64,000 bases of DNA from Flavobacterium sp. 270 (GTDB lineage: Bacteria; Bacteroidota; Bacteroidia; Flavobacteriales; Flavobacteriaceae). Positions 26,057 to 34,436 of this stretch are shown piece by piece. The notes below the pieces were generated by a model that did not search any database, was not told the origin of the DNA, and worked only from the letters and a program-made list of their open reading frames with translations. Location of the stretch: NCBI RefSeq assembly GCF_004368785.1, contig NZ_SODM01000004.1, positions 298,521-362,520 on the forward strand. The letters run 5' to 3'. Position 1 is the first letter of the stretch; each line of letters starts with the position of its first letter. The translations under genes and the position numbers were made by a program.

Positions 26057-27997
26057 TTAACGTTCCTTACGTTTAATCTCCCCACTTTTCAAATCAACAG
26101 TAAAATGATCCGCAGGAACCTCATGCATAAACTTATTAAAAATAATCAAAAACAATCGCAGCTGATTTTGAAGCGGTTTCCTATCATCCTTATAATTCTC
26201 AAAAAACAAATCAGACAAAATTTTATATTGTTTTACCCTTTTCTCACCAACATCAACCAAAGCCAATTCATCGGCACTTCTAAAACGGTAAAAATCAACC
26301 AGAAAATCATAACCCGTCCAGTTTAAATCTTGTTTTTTGATCTTATTTTGAGCTAAAACCTTTTCCAATTTAAGAGAAGCATCAGCCCATTCTTTTTTAT
26401 AACTGTCTTTATTTTTCAGTAATTCAGTATAATCCTTATCCGAATTTATATTCGCGAGAAGCAATAAATCTTCTGCAGAAATATTTAGAATAAAATCCTT
26501 AAAAGCATCCGGCCAATCGTCTTTTAAGAAACGCAAGCGAACCAATTCCTTTAGCTGAAAATCCGTAAAATCATGATAGTTTTTAGTCAGCAGAATATCT
26601 TTATTCCAAATGTCTTTCGTTTTTTGAGATTCTAAAAACTGATATTCCATTTTATACAAATCAAAAAGTTCGTTGTAACGCGGCACATTATCAATCGTAA
26701 TCGTCTGAATATCGACAACATTCTCCTTTTTAAAAGTCAATAATTTATAAGCCGGAATATAAGCCGCCAAAGAAGGCGTCTGAATATTAACCAAAGTATT
26801 TCCTTTTGCCGTCGTTCTCGTTCCCGTGTCATTGATGTGCATATGTCCGCCAAAATGAATTTTTAAACCCGCATCTGCAAAAACCTGTGCCACTTCTTCA
26901 ACCGGAACACGATTCAGCTGCCATTTATTCGGACCTAATAATTCTTTAATTTCCGTAGAAGCGTCATCATTAAAATCAATCATCGGGAAATGACTAAAAG
27001 CTATCAAAGTTTTGCCTTGTTTTTTCGCTTCAAGCGAAATATCCTCAACCCACTTTATCAAATGCTTTTTGTTCGAAAGTACATTATTATAACCTGTACT
27101 TGCCTCAGCATAGTTTTTAGAATCTGTGGCGTCTGCTGTGGCATTTTTTTTAGGAATATAAACATTACCATCAATCGCCATCAACCAGATTCCGTCAACA
27201 GGTTCAACCACATAACTTACGTCTGGAACTTCATAACCCGGCGCTACTTCGTAAACGCGGTTTGATAGTAAAGCACTTTCCTCCGCTTTCGCGAAAGTAT
27301 AATTCTCACTTGTATATTTTGAAAACGGAGTTGCCCAAAACTTATATTTTTGGTTTGGATGAAAACCGAAATACTTCAAATTATCGGTAATTCCCAAATA
27401 ACCATATTTTGCAATATCTTTCGTGACAACAACCGGATTTTCTAAAGCTAAATTCGGCTGATAAAGTCCGTCTTTGCTAAAAATTGGCTGACTTTTTCCG
27501 TCTTTACCCAAAAAATCTTCCTTACCCGATTCCTGCGCAAAAGGTCCAACAGGATCATGATTTCCAGTTGTGATAAAAAACTCAATATTGTATTTTTTGC
27601 TGTACTGCTCTAAAATTCTTTCTAAACCTTTTACATGTATCGGCTGTCCGTCGTCTGTATAATCTCCCGGAAGCGCGACTAACTTTATCTTTCGTTTTGC
27701 GATATCTTCCAAAGCGGCGATAAAAGCAAAATAGTTTTCATTAAAAATTCTCGTCGAATGCAATTGAGAAGCCATCGTTCTCACCAATACATATTTTCCG
27801 GTTTTTGGGTTTAAAACACCATGATAATTATTATCAGAAAAAGTTCCGAAAAGGTCTTGCAAATGCACATCAGAAAGAAAAGCGATTTGAGTTCCGTCTA
27901 GTTTTTTAGCCGTCTGCGCCGAAACTTTAACGACAAACAAAACTAAAAATAGTAATATTAAAAAGTTTTTATAGCGAAAAGTAATTTTTGAATTCAT
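26057..27997 (-). CDS. Secreted metallophosphoesterase (calcineurin-like)
   Basis: About 646 residues. ATG at 27997 is chosen because it directly precedes a signal peptide (MNSKITFRYKNFLILLFLVL ending KVSAQ); an upstream TTG at 28108 would bury it. All metallophosphatase blocks are present: FLSDVHLQD, LPGDYTDDG, TTGNHDP, SHFP and GGHMHIND. The C-terminal ~250 residues form a helical extension without a recognised domain. It probably hydrolyses phosphomonoesters or diesters in the periplasm. It is near a phospholipase C-like gene and a HAD phosphatase, which suggests organophosphate use. Confidence 0.9.
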   Translation of the reverse strand: MNSKITFRYKNFLILLFLVLFVVKVSAQTAKKLDGTQIAFLSDVHLQDLFGTFSDNNYHGVLNPKTGKYVLVRTMASQLHSTRIFNENYFAFIAALEDIAKRKIKLVALPGDYTDDGQPIHVKGLERILEQYSKKYNIEFFITTGNHDPVGPFAQESGKEDFLGKDGKSQPIFSKDGLYQPNLALENPVVVTKDIAKYGYLGITDNLKYFGFHPNQKYKFWATPFSKYTSENYTFAKAEESALLSNRVYEVAPGYEVPDVSYVVEPVDGIWLMAIDGNVYIPKKNATADATDSKNYAEASTGYNNVLSNKKHLIKWVEDISLEAKKQGKTLIAFSHFPMIDFNDDASTEIKELLGPNKWQLNRVPVEEVAQVFADAGLKIHFGGHMHINDTGTRTTAKGNTLVNIQTPSLAAYIPAYKLLTFKKENVVDIQTITIDNVPRYNELFDLYKMEYQFLESQKTKDIWNKDILLTKNYHDFTDFQLKELVRLRFLKDDWPDAFKDFILNISAEDLLLLANINSDKDYTELLKNKDSYKKEWADASLKLEKVLAQNKIKKQDLNWTGYDFLVDFYRFRSADELALVDVGEKRVKQYKILSDLFFENYKDDRKPLQNQLRLFLIIFNKFMHEVPADHFTVDLKSGEIKRKER

Positions 27998-28114
27998 AAG
28001 TAAAACGTATAGAAATGGGGATTTCAAAATAAAATTAAAAAATACAATTTTATAGTTTTTCGCCCAATTTACGTTTATGTTATTGTTATCGAAAGATAAT
28101 CTTTGCAAACAAAA

Positions 28115-28753
28115 TTAAATTTCAAGAATCGTACTCAATTCTTCAAAACTAGAAAATAAAATAGCTCCTTCTTGTTTTAAATCTGCTGCATTATTTTCGT
28201 TAGTAAAACCGTAAACCTTAAAACCGCCTTTTACACCCGCCATAACGCCTGCCTTGCTGTCTTCGATCACAATACATTCGTTTACGGCAAAACCCATTTC
28301 TTTGGCTGCATGCAAAAATATTTCGGGATCTGGTTTCCAGCTTTTAATGGTGTAAGAACTGAATATTTTATTTTCGAATTTATCCAGCAAACCCGCAGTT
28401 TCAAGATTCAATCTAATTTTGTCCTCTGGCCCGCTCGAAGCCACGCAATACGGAATCTTTAGTTTTGCAATAAAATCTTCTACGCCTTCCATTGGTTTTA
28501 CGTCTTTTTTAAAAGCTTCAAAACTTTTTTCACGATATTGATTCTCAAAATCTTCTGGAAGTTTATGTCCAATTTCATTTTCGATATAAAGAAAACATTC
28601 TTTTAAATTTCTTCCGTTGAAGTTTCGGTAAGCATCTTCCAATTTCATTTTAAAACCATATTCACCCGCCATGCCAAGCAGGATTTCGTTACCGATTTTT
28701 TCTGTATCTACAAGAACGCCGTCACAATCGAAGATTATACATTTGATATTCAT
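28115..28753 (-). CDS. HAD-family hydrolase (beta-phosphoglucomutase-like subfamily)
   Basis: 212-residue cytoplasmic phosphatase or mutase. Motif I is IIFDCDGVLVDTEKIGNE (nucleophile and acid Asp), motif II Ser in VASSGPEDK, motif III Lys in SWKPDPEIFLHAA, motif IV CIVIEDSKAGVMAG. The helical cap lies between motifs I and II. It is upstream of the metallophosphoesterase in the same direction (117 bp between them by the chosen starts). The substrate is probably a small sugar phosphate. Confidence 0.92.
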   Translation of the reverse strand: MNIKCIIFDCDGVLVDTEKIGNEILLGMAGEYGFKMKLEDAYRNFNGRNLKECFLYIENEIGHKLPEDFENQYREKSFEAFKKDVKPMEGVEDFIAKLKIPYCVASSGPEDKIRLNLETAGLLDKFENKIFSSYTIKSWKPDPEIFLHAAKEMGFAVNECIVIEDSKAGVMAGVKGGFKVYGFTNENNAADLKQEGAILFSSFEELSTILEI

Positions 28754-28853
28754 ATTATTATTTCAATTTTAATTGGCAATTAGGCCAGATGTAAATTACA
28801 AAAAAATATACTTTTAATACCTTAAATTTTATAATTGTGAGTGAATTTATTTT

Positions 28854-28996
28854 AACACATAGAGACATAGTTTTTGTGTTCTAAAAAAAGCGTTTCACTT
28901 ATTGCAAAACATCCCGAGGCTTCGGGACTATGTGTCAGAAATAAATTTCTCTTTCATACTTTTTTTGCCACAATAAAATCTATGTCTCTATGTGTT
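28854..28996. repeat. Family-A intergenic hairpin element, second copy
   Basis: AACACATAGAGACATA (28854-28869) is exactly complementary to 28981-28996. The interior shares AGCGTTTCACTTATTGCAA and AGAAATAAATTTCT with the 11396-11537 element. A palindrome CCCGAGGCTTCGGG (28912-28925) is inserted near the middle. It lies in the 402-bp gap between the HAD gene and kduI; the rest of that gap is AT-rich with no recognised gene. Confidence 0.85.
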
Positions 28997-29155
28997 TAAT
29001 CTGATTTTTCAATTTATCAATATTAAAATTTAAAAACTACAGGTATCCTAGAATCCAGTGTTTTGTACATTTTTACTCCCATTATGTATTTTTATTTGAC
29101 TTTTGATTTGTATTTTTATAAAATCATAATTCTCATTCAACAAAAAAATATCAAA

Positions 29156-29995
29156 ATGTCAATATCTTACGAATCCAGATACGCATCAAGTCCAGAAGCT
29201 GTTAAACACTACGACACCACACAATTAAGAAATGAATTTCTAATTGATAACTTAATGAAAAAGGGCGAAATCGCACTTACTTACTCTCATTATGACCGTT
29301 ATATTGCGGGTTCTGCTGTGCCGGTTTCTCCGCTGAAATTAGAAACTATTGATCCTCTTAAAGCTTCGTATTTCTTAGAAAGAAGAGAATTAGGAATCAT
29401 TAATGTCGGCGAAAAAGGTTGTGTAGAAGTTGACGGAACGAGTTACGAACTGGGTCATAAAGATGCATTGTACATAGGAAGCGGTAATAAAGAAGTGATT
29501 TTTAAAAGTGATAATCCAGAAAATCCGGCACTTTTTTATCTGAATTCTGCTCCTGCTCACACCCAATATCCGATAAAAAAAGTAAGCTTGGCCGAAGCGA
29601 ATAAACTACAGCTTGGAACAATGGAAACGGCAAACCACAGAACGGTAAACCAAATGATTATTGGCGGTATAGTAACGACTTGCCAATTGCAAATGGGAAT
29701 GACGGAGCTACGACCTGGAAGTGTTTGGAACACGATGCCGGCGCACGTACACGACCGTAGAATGGAAGTTTATTTTTATCTTGATATTCCGGAAAATCAG
29801 GCCGTTTGTCATTTTATGGGACAACCGCAGGAAACCAGACATATCTGGATGAACAATCATCAGGCTGTGATTTCGCCGCCGTGGTCAATTCACTCCGGAT
29901 CAGGAACTTCAAATTATAGTTTTATTTGGGGAATGGCTGGCGAAAACCTGGATTACGGCGATATGGATGTGGCGAAAATAACGGATTTAAGATAA
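29156..29995 (+). CDS. kduI: 5-dehydro-4-deoxy-D-glucuronate isomerase
   Basis: Isomerises 5-keto-4-deoxyuronate (from unsaturated uronate) to 2,5-diketo-3-deoxygluconate in the cytosol. 279 residues, the usual length. ATG 29156 gives the typical N-terminus MSISYESRYASSPEAVKHYD; upstream frame to 29063 is untypical. Metal-binding bicupin residues are in NTMPAHVHDRRMEVYFYLDI (two His and Glu) and SPPWSIHSGSGTSNYSFIWG (His). kduD follows after 5 bp, making an operon of consecutive pathway steps. Confidence 0.97.
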   Translation: MSISYESRYASSPEAVKHYDTTQLRNEFLIDNLMKKGEIALTYSHYDRYIAGSAVPVSPLKLETIDPLKASYFLERRELGIINVGEKGCVEVDGTSYELGHKDALYIGSGNKEVIFKSDNPENPALFYLNSAPAHTQYPIKKVSLAEANKLQLGTMETANHRTVNQMIIGGIVTTCQLQMGMTELRPGSVWNTMPAHVHDRRMEVYFYLDIPENQAVCHFMGQPQETRHIWMNNHQAVISPPWSIHSGSGTSNYSFIWGMAGENLDYGDMDVAKITDLR

Positions 29996-30000
29996 ATAAT

Positions 30001-30792
30001 ATGATAGATTTATTTGATGTAAAAGGCAAAATTGCCCTGATTACAGGAAGCACACATGGTTTGGGAATGGCAATGGCAAAGGGTTTAGGACAAGCTGGTG
30101 CAACTATTATTGTAAACGGAAATTCGTCGCAACAAAAAATTGACGATGCTGTAAAAGAATTAAAAGAAGAAGGCATAAAAGCTTTTGGTTATAAATTTAA
30201 TGTAACTGATGAAAAGGAAGTTATAACCGCAATTGAGAAAATTGAATCTGAAGTTGGCGCAATTGCCATTCTGATTAATAACGCCGGAATTATCAAGAGA
30301 ATTCCACTTATAGAAATGGAAGTTGCTGATTTCAGAGAAGTTATCGATATAGATTTGGTAAGCCCGTTTATTGTTTCTAAACATGTTGCAAAAGGCATGA
30401 TTGAAAGAAGACAAGGCAAAATTATCAATATCTGCTCGATGATGAGCGAGTTAGGCAGAAATACGGTTAGCGCTTACGCTGCTGCAAAAGGCGGACTAAA
30501 AATGCTGACCAAAAACATGGCAACAGAATGGGCAAAATACAATATCCAGATTAACGGAATTGGCCCGGGTTATTTTGCTACTGAACAGACAAAACCAATT
30601 CGCGTAGACGGTCATCCGTTTAATGATTTTATTATCAGCCGTACTCCTGCAGCAAAATGGGGCGATCCGGGCGATTTGGCCGGAGCTGCGATATTTCTAT
30701 CGTCTAAAGCAAGTGATTTTGTAAACGGTCATATTTTATATGTAGACGGCGGGATTCTGGCGACAATTGGTAAACCTTCTAACGAAAATTAA
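30001..30792 (+). CDS. kduD: 2-dehydro-3-deoxy-D-gluconate 5-dehydrogenase
   Basis: Short-chain dehydrogenase that reduces the KduI product to 2-keto-3-deoxygluconate. 263 residues from ATG 30001, which is 5 bp after kduI. Rossmann motif ITGSTHGLGMAMA, NNAG in ILINNAGIIKRIP, catalytic Tyr159 and Lys163 in SAYAAAKGG, and C-terminal VDGGILATIG. Followed 11 bp later by the DUF4861 gene. Confidence 0.95.
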   Translation: MIDLFDVKGKIALITGSTHGLGMAMAKGLGQAGATIIVNGNSSQQKIDDAVKELKEEGIKAFGYKFNVTDEKEVITAIEKIESEVGAIAILINNAGIIKRIPLIEMEVADFREVIDIDLVSPFIVSKHVAKGMIERRQGKIINICSMMSELGRNTVSAYAAAKGGLKMLTKNMATEWAKYNIQINGIGPGYFATEQTKPIRVDGHPFNDFIISRTPAAKWGDPGDLAGAAIFLSSKASDFVNGHILYVDGGILATIGKPSNEN

Positions 30793-30803
30793 AACCTTAA
30801 ATT

Positions 30804-31970
30804 TTGAAAAAATATCTTTTATTAACTACAATTCTGGCGGGTAGTTTTGCTGTTCATTCACAAAATAAAACCATTACTGTTACCAATTCCCTTCCGATAG
30901 ATCGGGAATACGAAACGATCGAATTGACAAAAAAAGCGCTCGGATTACCCGAAAATGCTAAACTTGAAGATTATACCGTAAAAGAAAAAAGCGGCGATTT
31001 ATTTTTAGAAACACAAGCTGTAGATGAAAATAATGACGGCGTTATGGATGTTTTATTGTTTCAGCCTAAAATAAGTGCTTCGTCTCATAAAGATTTTGAA
31101 CTTGTTGCTGCCAATCCTGCAACTCCAAAAAACATAAATTGCTATTCGAGATTTGTTCCCGAACGTATCGATGATTATGCCTGGGAAAACAATAAAGTGG
31201 CTTTTAGAACTTACGGGCCAGTTGCTCAAAAAATGGCAGAAGATAAAGTTTCCGGCGGTACTTTGACAAGCGGAATCGATGCCTGGTTAAAGAGAGTAGA
31301 ATATCCAATTATCAATAAATGGTACGAAAAAGCAACAAACGGAACGGGAACGTATCATAAAGATACGGGCGAAGGTTTGGACAATTTTAATGTGGGCGAT
31401 AGTCGCGGCGTTGGCGGAATTGCTGTAAATGCAGAAAACAAATATTATTTTTCTAAGAATTTTATCAGTTGGAAAACCATTACGACCGGACCTATTAGAA
31501 CAAGTTTTATTCTAACTTACGCTGATTGGGACGTTAATGGCAAAAAAGTAACCGAATCAAAATTGATCAGTCTTGACTACGGAAGTTATCTTTCTCGTTT
31601 TGAAATTTCGATTACTGGCACAAAAACAATTGCTCCCGGATTAACACTTCATGAAAATAAAGGAATTACGTCTACAAACTTAAAAGAAGGCTGGATGAGT
31701 TATTGGGAACCAATCGACGATTCTGAAATTGGTTTAGGTTTAGTCGCTCCAAAAGGAACTTTACAAAGTTTTGCTAAATATGTAACCAGAGAAAAAGACC
31801 TAAGCAACTTGTACGGAAACATGGAAGTACAAGATAAAAAAGTGGTGTACTATGCCGGTTTTGGATGGAAAAAAGGAAGTCCTTTTCAGACCAAACAAGA
31901 TTGGGATGCTTATTTGAGTTCTTATTCTAAAAAGATCAATCATCCACTTATCGTTAAAATTAAAAAGTAG
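30804..31970 (+). CDS. Exported DUF4861-family protein of the uronate locus (TTG start)
   Basis: 388 residues with signal peptide MKKYLLLTTILAGSFAVHSQ when TTG 30804 is read as start. An in-frame TAA at 30798 leaves only ATT 30801 or TTG 30804, so a non-ATG start is forced. The body (ITVTNSLPIDREYETIELTK, YSRFVPERIDDYAWENNKVA, RTYGPVAQKM, YHKDTGEGLDNFNVGDSRG, SYWEPIDDSEIGLGLV) fits the DUF4861 family, known to me from pectin and other uronate loci but without proven activity. Probably a periplasmic beta-sandwich protein acting on oligosaccharides. Last gene of the kduI-kduD operon. Confidence 0.85.
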   Translation: MKKYLLLTTILAGSFAVHSQNKTITVTNSLPIDREYETIELTKKALGLPENAKLEDYTVKEKSGDLFLETQAVDENNDGVMDVLLFQPKISASSHKDFELVAANPATPKNINCYSRFVPERIDDYAWENNKVAFRTYGPVAQKMAEDKVSGGTLTSGIDAWLKRVEYPIINKWYEKATNGTGTYHKDTGEGLDNFNVGDSRGVGGIAVNAENKYYFSKNFISWKTITTGPIRTSFILTYADWDVNGKKVTESKLISLDYGSYLSRFEISITGTKTIAPGLTLHENKGITSTNLKEGWMSYWEPIDDSEIGLGLVAPKGTLQSFAKYVTREKDLSNLYGNMEVQDKKVVYYAGFGWKKGSPFQTKQDWDAYLSSYSKKINHPLIVKIKK

Positions 31971-31975
31971 TTAAT

Positions 31976-32093
31976 AATCTCGCAAAGTCGCAAATTTTAA
32001 ACCATATAAGTAATTTAAGGAAATATAAGTTTAGCTTAATTGTACTTATATAACTTATATGGTTTAATAAAAACTTTGCGGCTTTGCGAGATT
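31976..32093. repeat. Inverted repeat between convergent genes (AATCTCGCAAAG type)
   Basis: Outer arms AATCTCGCAAAGTCGCAAA (31976-31994) and 32075-32093 pair with one mismatch. Inner arms TTAAACCATATAAGT (31997-32011) and 32053-32067 pair exactly. It begins 6 bp after the DUF4861 stop and ends 28 bp before the LacI stop, so it could be a bidirectional terminator. Confidence 0.85.
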
Positions 32094-32120
32094 AATAAAC
32101 TTAAACCTTTAAAATTATTA

Positions 32121-33239
32121 TTACTTTCTCGGAGAATAATTCTCTTTCAAAATAATTTCAAGCGGGATATAATGCATGTTTTCTACCGTTTCCTGCAGCA
32201 CCAATTTTTTATACAAATAATTAATCCCCATATACCCCTGCTCTTCGGGTCTTTGGTTGATTAAAAAATCGATAACACCACTATTTAGGTATTCGATATT
32301 TTCTTTAAGTAAATCGTAACCAATTATTCGAACACCTTTTATATCATTCTGATCTAAAAATCGGGCCACAATATAAGCTCTGGAATTCGGAACAAAAACG
32401 CTATTAATTCCAGAAAACATTTCCAGATTCAATTGATCGATTCCCGAATCTTTAATCGTGACTTCAGAAAATTTAAAATTTGTCAGCTCATCATGATCTT
32501 TAAAATAAGAATAAAAACCATCAATACGCTGTAAATAAACCGAAGTAGATTCTATTTCTCTCGTAATTTTAAAAATCAGAACCTGTCTTTCATTTTTAAC
32601 AGCAAAACTTATCAACCTTCCAGCCAGATAACCGCTCTGAAAAGCGTCTTGCCCAACATAAGCATGTTCGGTATTCGAATCAATATTGGAATCGATCATG
32701 ACAACCGGAATATTTTTCTTTTCGTATTCTTTTAAAAAACGAACCGATTCCTCGTAAAAAATTGGCGCAAACAATAAAGCATCGCATCCAAAATCTAAAA
32801 CTTTTTTGACCGATTGTTTAAAAGAAGCGACATCAAAATCATAAAAGAAATAATCCAGAACAACGCCAAACTTACTAAATTCAACCGCTGCTTTTTCTAT
32901 ACCGGCAATCTGGCTTTTCCAATATTCAAGATTTTCATACTTCGGTAAAAAAACAGCAAAATGAAATTTCTTATTCAAAGCAAGATTACTGGCCAGAATA
33001 TTTCGTTTATAACCGTATTCTTCAATTATAGCATTTACCTTATCCACATTTTCCTGAGCAACCTGCCCGCGATTGTGAATAATTCTGTCAACGGTTCCCG
33101 GAGAAACGCTGGCGAGTTCAGCAATTTTTTTTATTGTTATGATATTGATTCTTTTTAAGTTAAAATAATAGAAACTATTCTGGATAATTATATTTTTTTC
33201 AGCTAAGATAAGTTGTTTTACACAACTTTTTACATACAT
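32121..33239 (-). CDS. LacI-family transcriptional regulator of the uronate genes (start uncertain)
   Basis: DNA-binding HTH ITIKKIAELASVSPGTVDRI-IHNRG followed by VNAIIEEYGYKRN, then a periplasmic-binding-protein-type sensor domain (FHFAVFLPKYENLEYWKSQI, DALLFAPIFYEESV, VVMIDSNID, YVGQDAFQSGYLAGRLI, IIGYDLL). ATG 33239 is the only nearby ATG and would give 372 residues with an atypical ~29-residue extension before the HTH, starting inside the kdgK promoter. Normal LacI proteins start 3-6 residues before ITIKKIAEL, but only ATC/ATA codons are there (33149-33132). Divergent from kdgK; a uronate intermediate such as KDG is the likely ligand. Confidence 0.9.
   Translation of the reverse strand: MYVKSCVKQLILAEKNIIIQNSFYYFNLKRINIITIKKIAELASVSPGTVDRIIHNRGQVAQENVDKVNAIIEEYGYKRNILASNLALNKKFHFAVFLPKYENLEYWKSQIAGIEKAAVEFSKFGVVLDYFFYDFDVASFKQSVKKVLDFGCDALLFAPIFYEESVRFLKEYEKKNIPVVMIDSNIDSNTEHAYVGQDAFQSGYLAGRLISFAVKNERQVLIFKITREIESTSVYLQRIDGFYSYFKDHDELTNFKFSEVTIKDSGIDQLNLEMFSGINSVFVPNSRAYIVARFLDQNDIKGVRIIGYDLLKENIEYLNSGVIDFLINQRPEEQGYMGINYLYKKLVLQETVENMHYIPLEIILKENYSPRK
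33210..33228. promoter_or_regulatory. Palindrome overlapping the -33 region of kdgK
   Basis: AAGTTGT-TTTAC-ACAACTT, 7-bp perfect arms with a 5-bp spacer, lies between the divergent LacI gene and kdgK and covers the TTG -33 box. It may be an operator for the LacI protein or another regulator. Confidence 0.5.
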
Positions 33240-33242
33240 TTG
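33213..33242 (+). promoter_or_regulatory. kdgK promoter (TTG - 19 bp - TACATTTG)
   Basis: The -33 box TTG (33213-33215) and -7 box TACATTTG (33235-33242) are separated by exactly 19 bp, matching the Bacteroidota consensus TTTG-N19-21-TAnnTTTG. The transcript would start near 33247-33249, about 30 nt before the ATG. Confidence 0.75.
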
Positions 33243-33250
33243 TAAAGTTC

Positions 33251-33264
33251 CGTGTGCGTACACG
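33251..33264. promoter_or_regulatory. Candidate LacI operator at the kdgK transcript start
   Basis: CGTGTGCGTACACG has inverted CGTGT/ACACG arms around a CG-containing centre, the style of LacI-family operators. It sits just after the predicted start of transcription, where repressor binding would block kdgK. It is only 14 bp from the kdgK ATG at 33278. Confidence 0.5.
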
Positions 33265-33277
33265 CAAATTTACATTT

Positions 33278-34285
33278 ATGTCAAAAAAAATCATAACTTT
33301 TGGAGAAATATTATTAAGATTTTCGCCTCCAAATACCGCAAAACTTTTTAAAGCAAAATCATTTGAAGCATTTTATGGAGGTGCAGAAGCAAATGTGGGC
33401 GCATCTTTGGCGCTTTTTGGCTGTGATGTAAAATTTGTAACTTCTCTTCCGGACAACGAACTTGGAGATTCTGCTGTAAGCGAATTACGTTCTTACGGCG
33501 TTGAACCAATTGCAGTAAAACAAGGAAACCGAATCGGAACGTATTATTTTGAACAAGGTTCTTCTGAAAGACCCGGAAAAGTACTTTACGATCGTGATAA
33601 TTCTTCTTTTGCTAATTTGAAAAAAGGAATGATCGATTGGGATGCCGTTTTAGATGGTGCAGATTGGTTTCATTGGTCTGGAATAACACCTTCTTTATCA
33701 CAAGATTTAGCCGAATTATGCCAGGAAGCTTTAGAAGCAGCTTCTAAAAAAAACATCACTATTTCTGCCGATTTAAATTATCGTCCAACTTTATGGAAGT
33801 ATGGTAAAAAAGCTGCCGAAATTATGCCTAACTTACTGCAACATTGTGATGTGTTGTTAGGCGGTACAGATGACTCAGAAAATTGCCTTAATATTAAAAT
33901 TGATTCCGCTGAAACTGCTGAAATTGTTTACAGTAAATGGAAAAAAGAATTTCCGAAACTAAAAACGATAGTTTCAACTATGCGTTACGATGCCAATGCT
34001 TCTTCTAACACAATTGCGGCAGTTTTATGGAACGACGGAAAACTATTAAAATCTAAAGAATATAAAATTTCTCATATCGTTGACAGAATTGGAGCCGGCG
34101 ACGCTTTTATGGCGGGATTAATCTACGGATTAATTACATGGCCAGAACTGCCGCAACAAACATTAGAATATGCAATTGCAGCTTCGTGTTTGAAACATTC
34201 AATTCCGGGAGATATTAATTTATCGAGTATAAATGATATTACGGCACTTATGAACGGTGCGAGCGGCGGGAGAGTGATTCGATAA
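33278..34285 (+). CDS. kdgK: 2-keto-3-deoxygluconate kinase (PfkB family)
   Basis: Phosphorylates KDG to KDPG. 335 residues from ATG 33278 (MSKKIITFGEILLRFSPP); a GTG at 33254 lies in the operator-like palindrome and is not preferred. PfkB signature 1 is YGGAEANVGASLALFGCDV and signature 2 DRIGAGDAFMAGLIYGL with the catalytic Asp. DWFHWSGITPSL and SADLNYRPTLW fit KdgK substrate binding. It heads a same-strand run with the YhcH-like gene and kdgA. Confidence 0.94.
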   Translation: MSKKIITFGEILLRFSPPNTAKLFKAKSFEAFYGGAEANVGASLALFGCDVKFVTSLPDNELGDSAVSELRSYGVEPIAVKQGNRIGTYYFEQGSSERPGKVLYDRDNSSFANLKKGMIDWDAVLDGADWFHWSGITPSLSQDLAELCQEALEAASKKNITISADLNYRPTLWKYGKKAAEIMPNLLQHCDVLLGGTDDSENCLNIKIDSAETAEIVYSKWKKEFPKLKTIVSTMRYDANASSNTIAAVLWNDGKLLKSKEYKISHIVDRIGAGDAFMAGLIYGLITWPELPQQTLEYAIAASCLKHSIPGDINLSSINDITALMNGASGGRVIR

Positions 34286-34354
34286 AAGAATATAGAGAAT
34301 AGAATAAAGAATATAGATTTAGATAGATTCGTTTTATAGACTATGAGTTTTTAT

Positions 34355-34410
34355 AAAAGTGAAACGCCTTTAAACACATTTAAAACTATGTTACTATGTG
34401 TTAAAAAAAA
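34355..34410. repeat. Truncated family-A element, reverse orientation
   Basis: AAGTGAAACGCCTT (34357-34370) is the reverse complement of the family-A interior, followed by AACACAT and CTATGTGTTAAAA (34395-34407). It looks like an eroded or partial copy of the 11396 and 28854 elements. Confidence 0.65.
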
Positions 34411-34436
34411 TACGACAAACCAAACAAAACAAAAAT

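Noticed and set aside
25713..26326. Frames of 62 and 128 residues on the plus strand after the phospholipase gene
   Set aside because: The first lies in inverted-repeat DNA; the second is mostly antisense to the end of the metallophosphoesterase.
27998..28108. N-terminal extension of the metallophosphoesterase from TTG 28108
   Set aside because: It would place 37 residues before a perfect signal peptide beginning at ATG 27997.
29063..29155. Upstream extension of kduI
   Set aside because: Hydrophobic Tyr/Phe-rich sequence not found in KduI proteins; the family N-terminus MSISYESRYA begins at 29156.
32121..33239. LacI gene treated as a pseudogene
   Set aside because: The whole HTH and sensor domain are intact without frameshifts; only the start codon is uncertain, so it is kept as a CDS.
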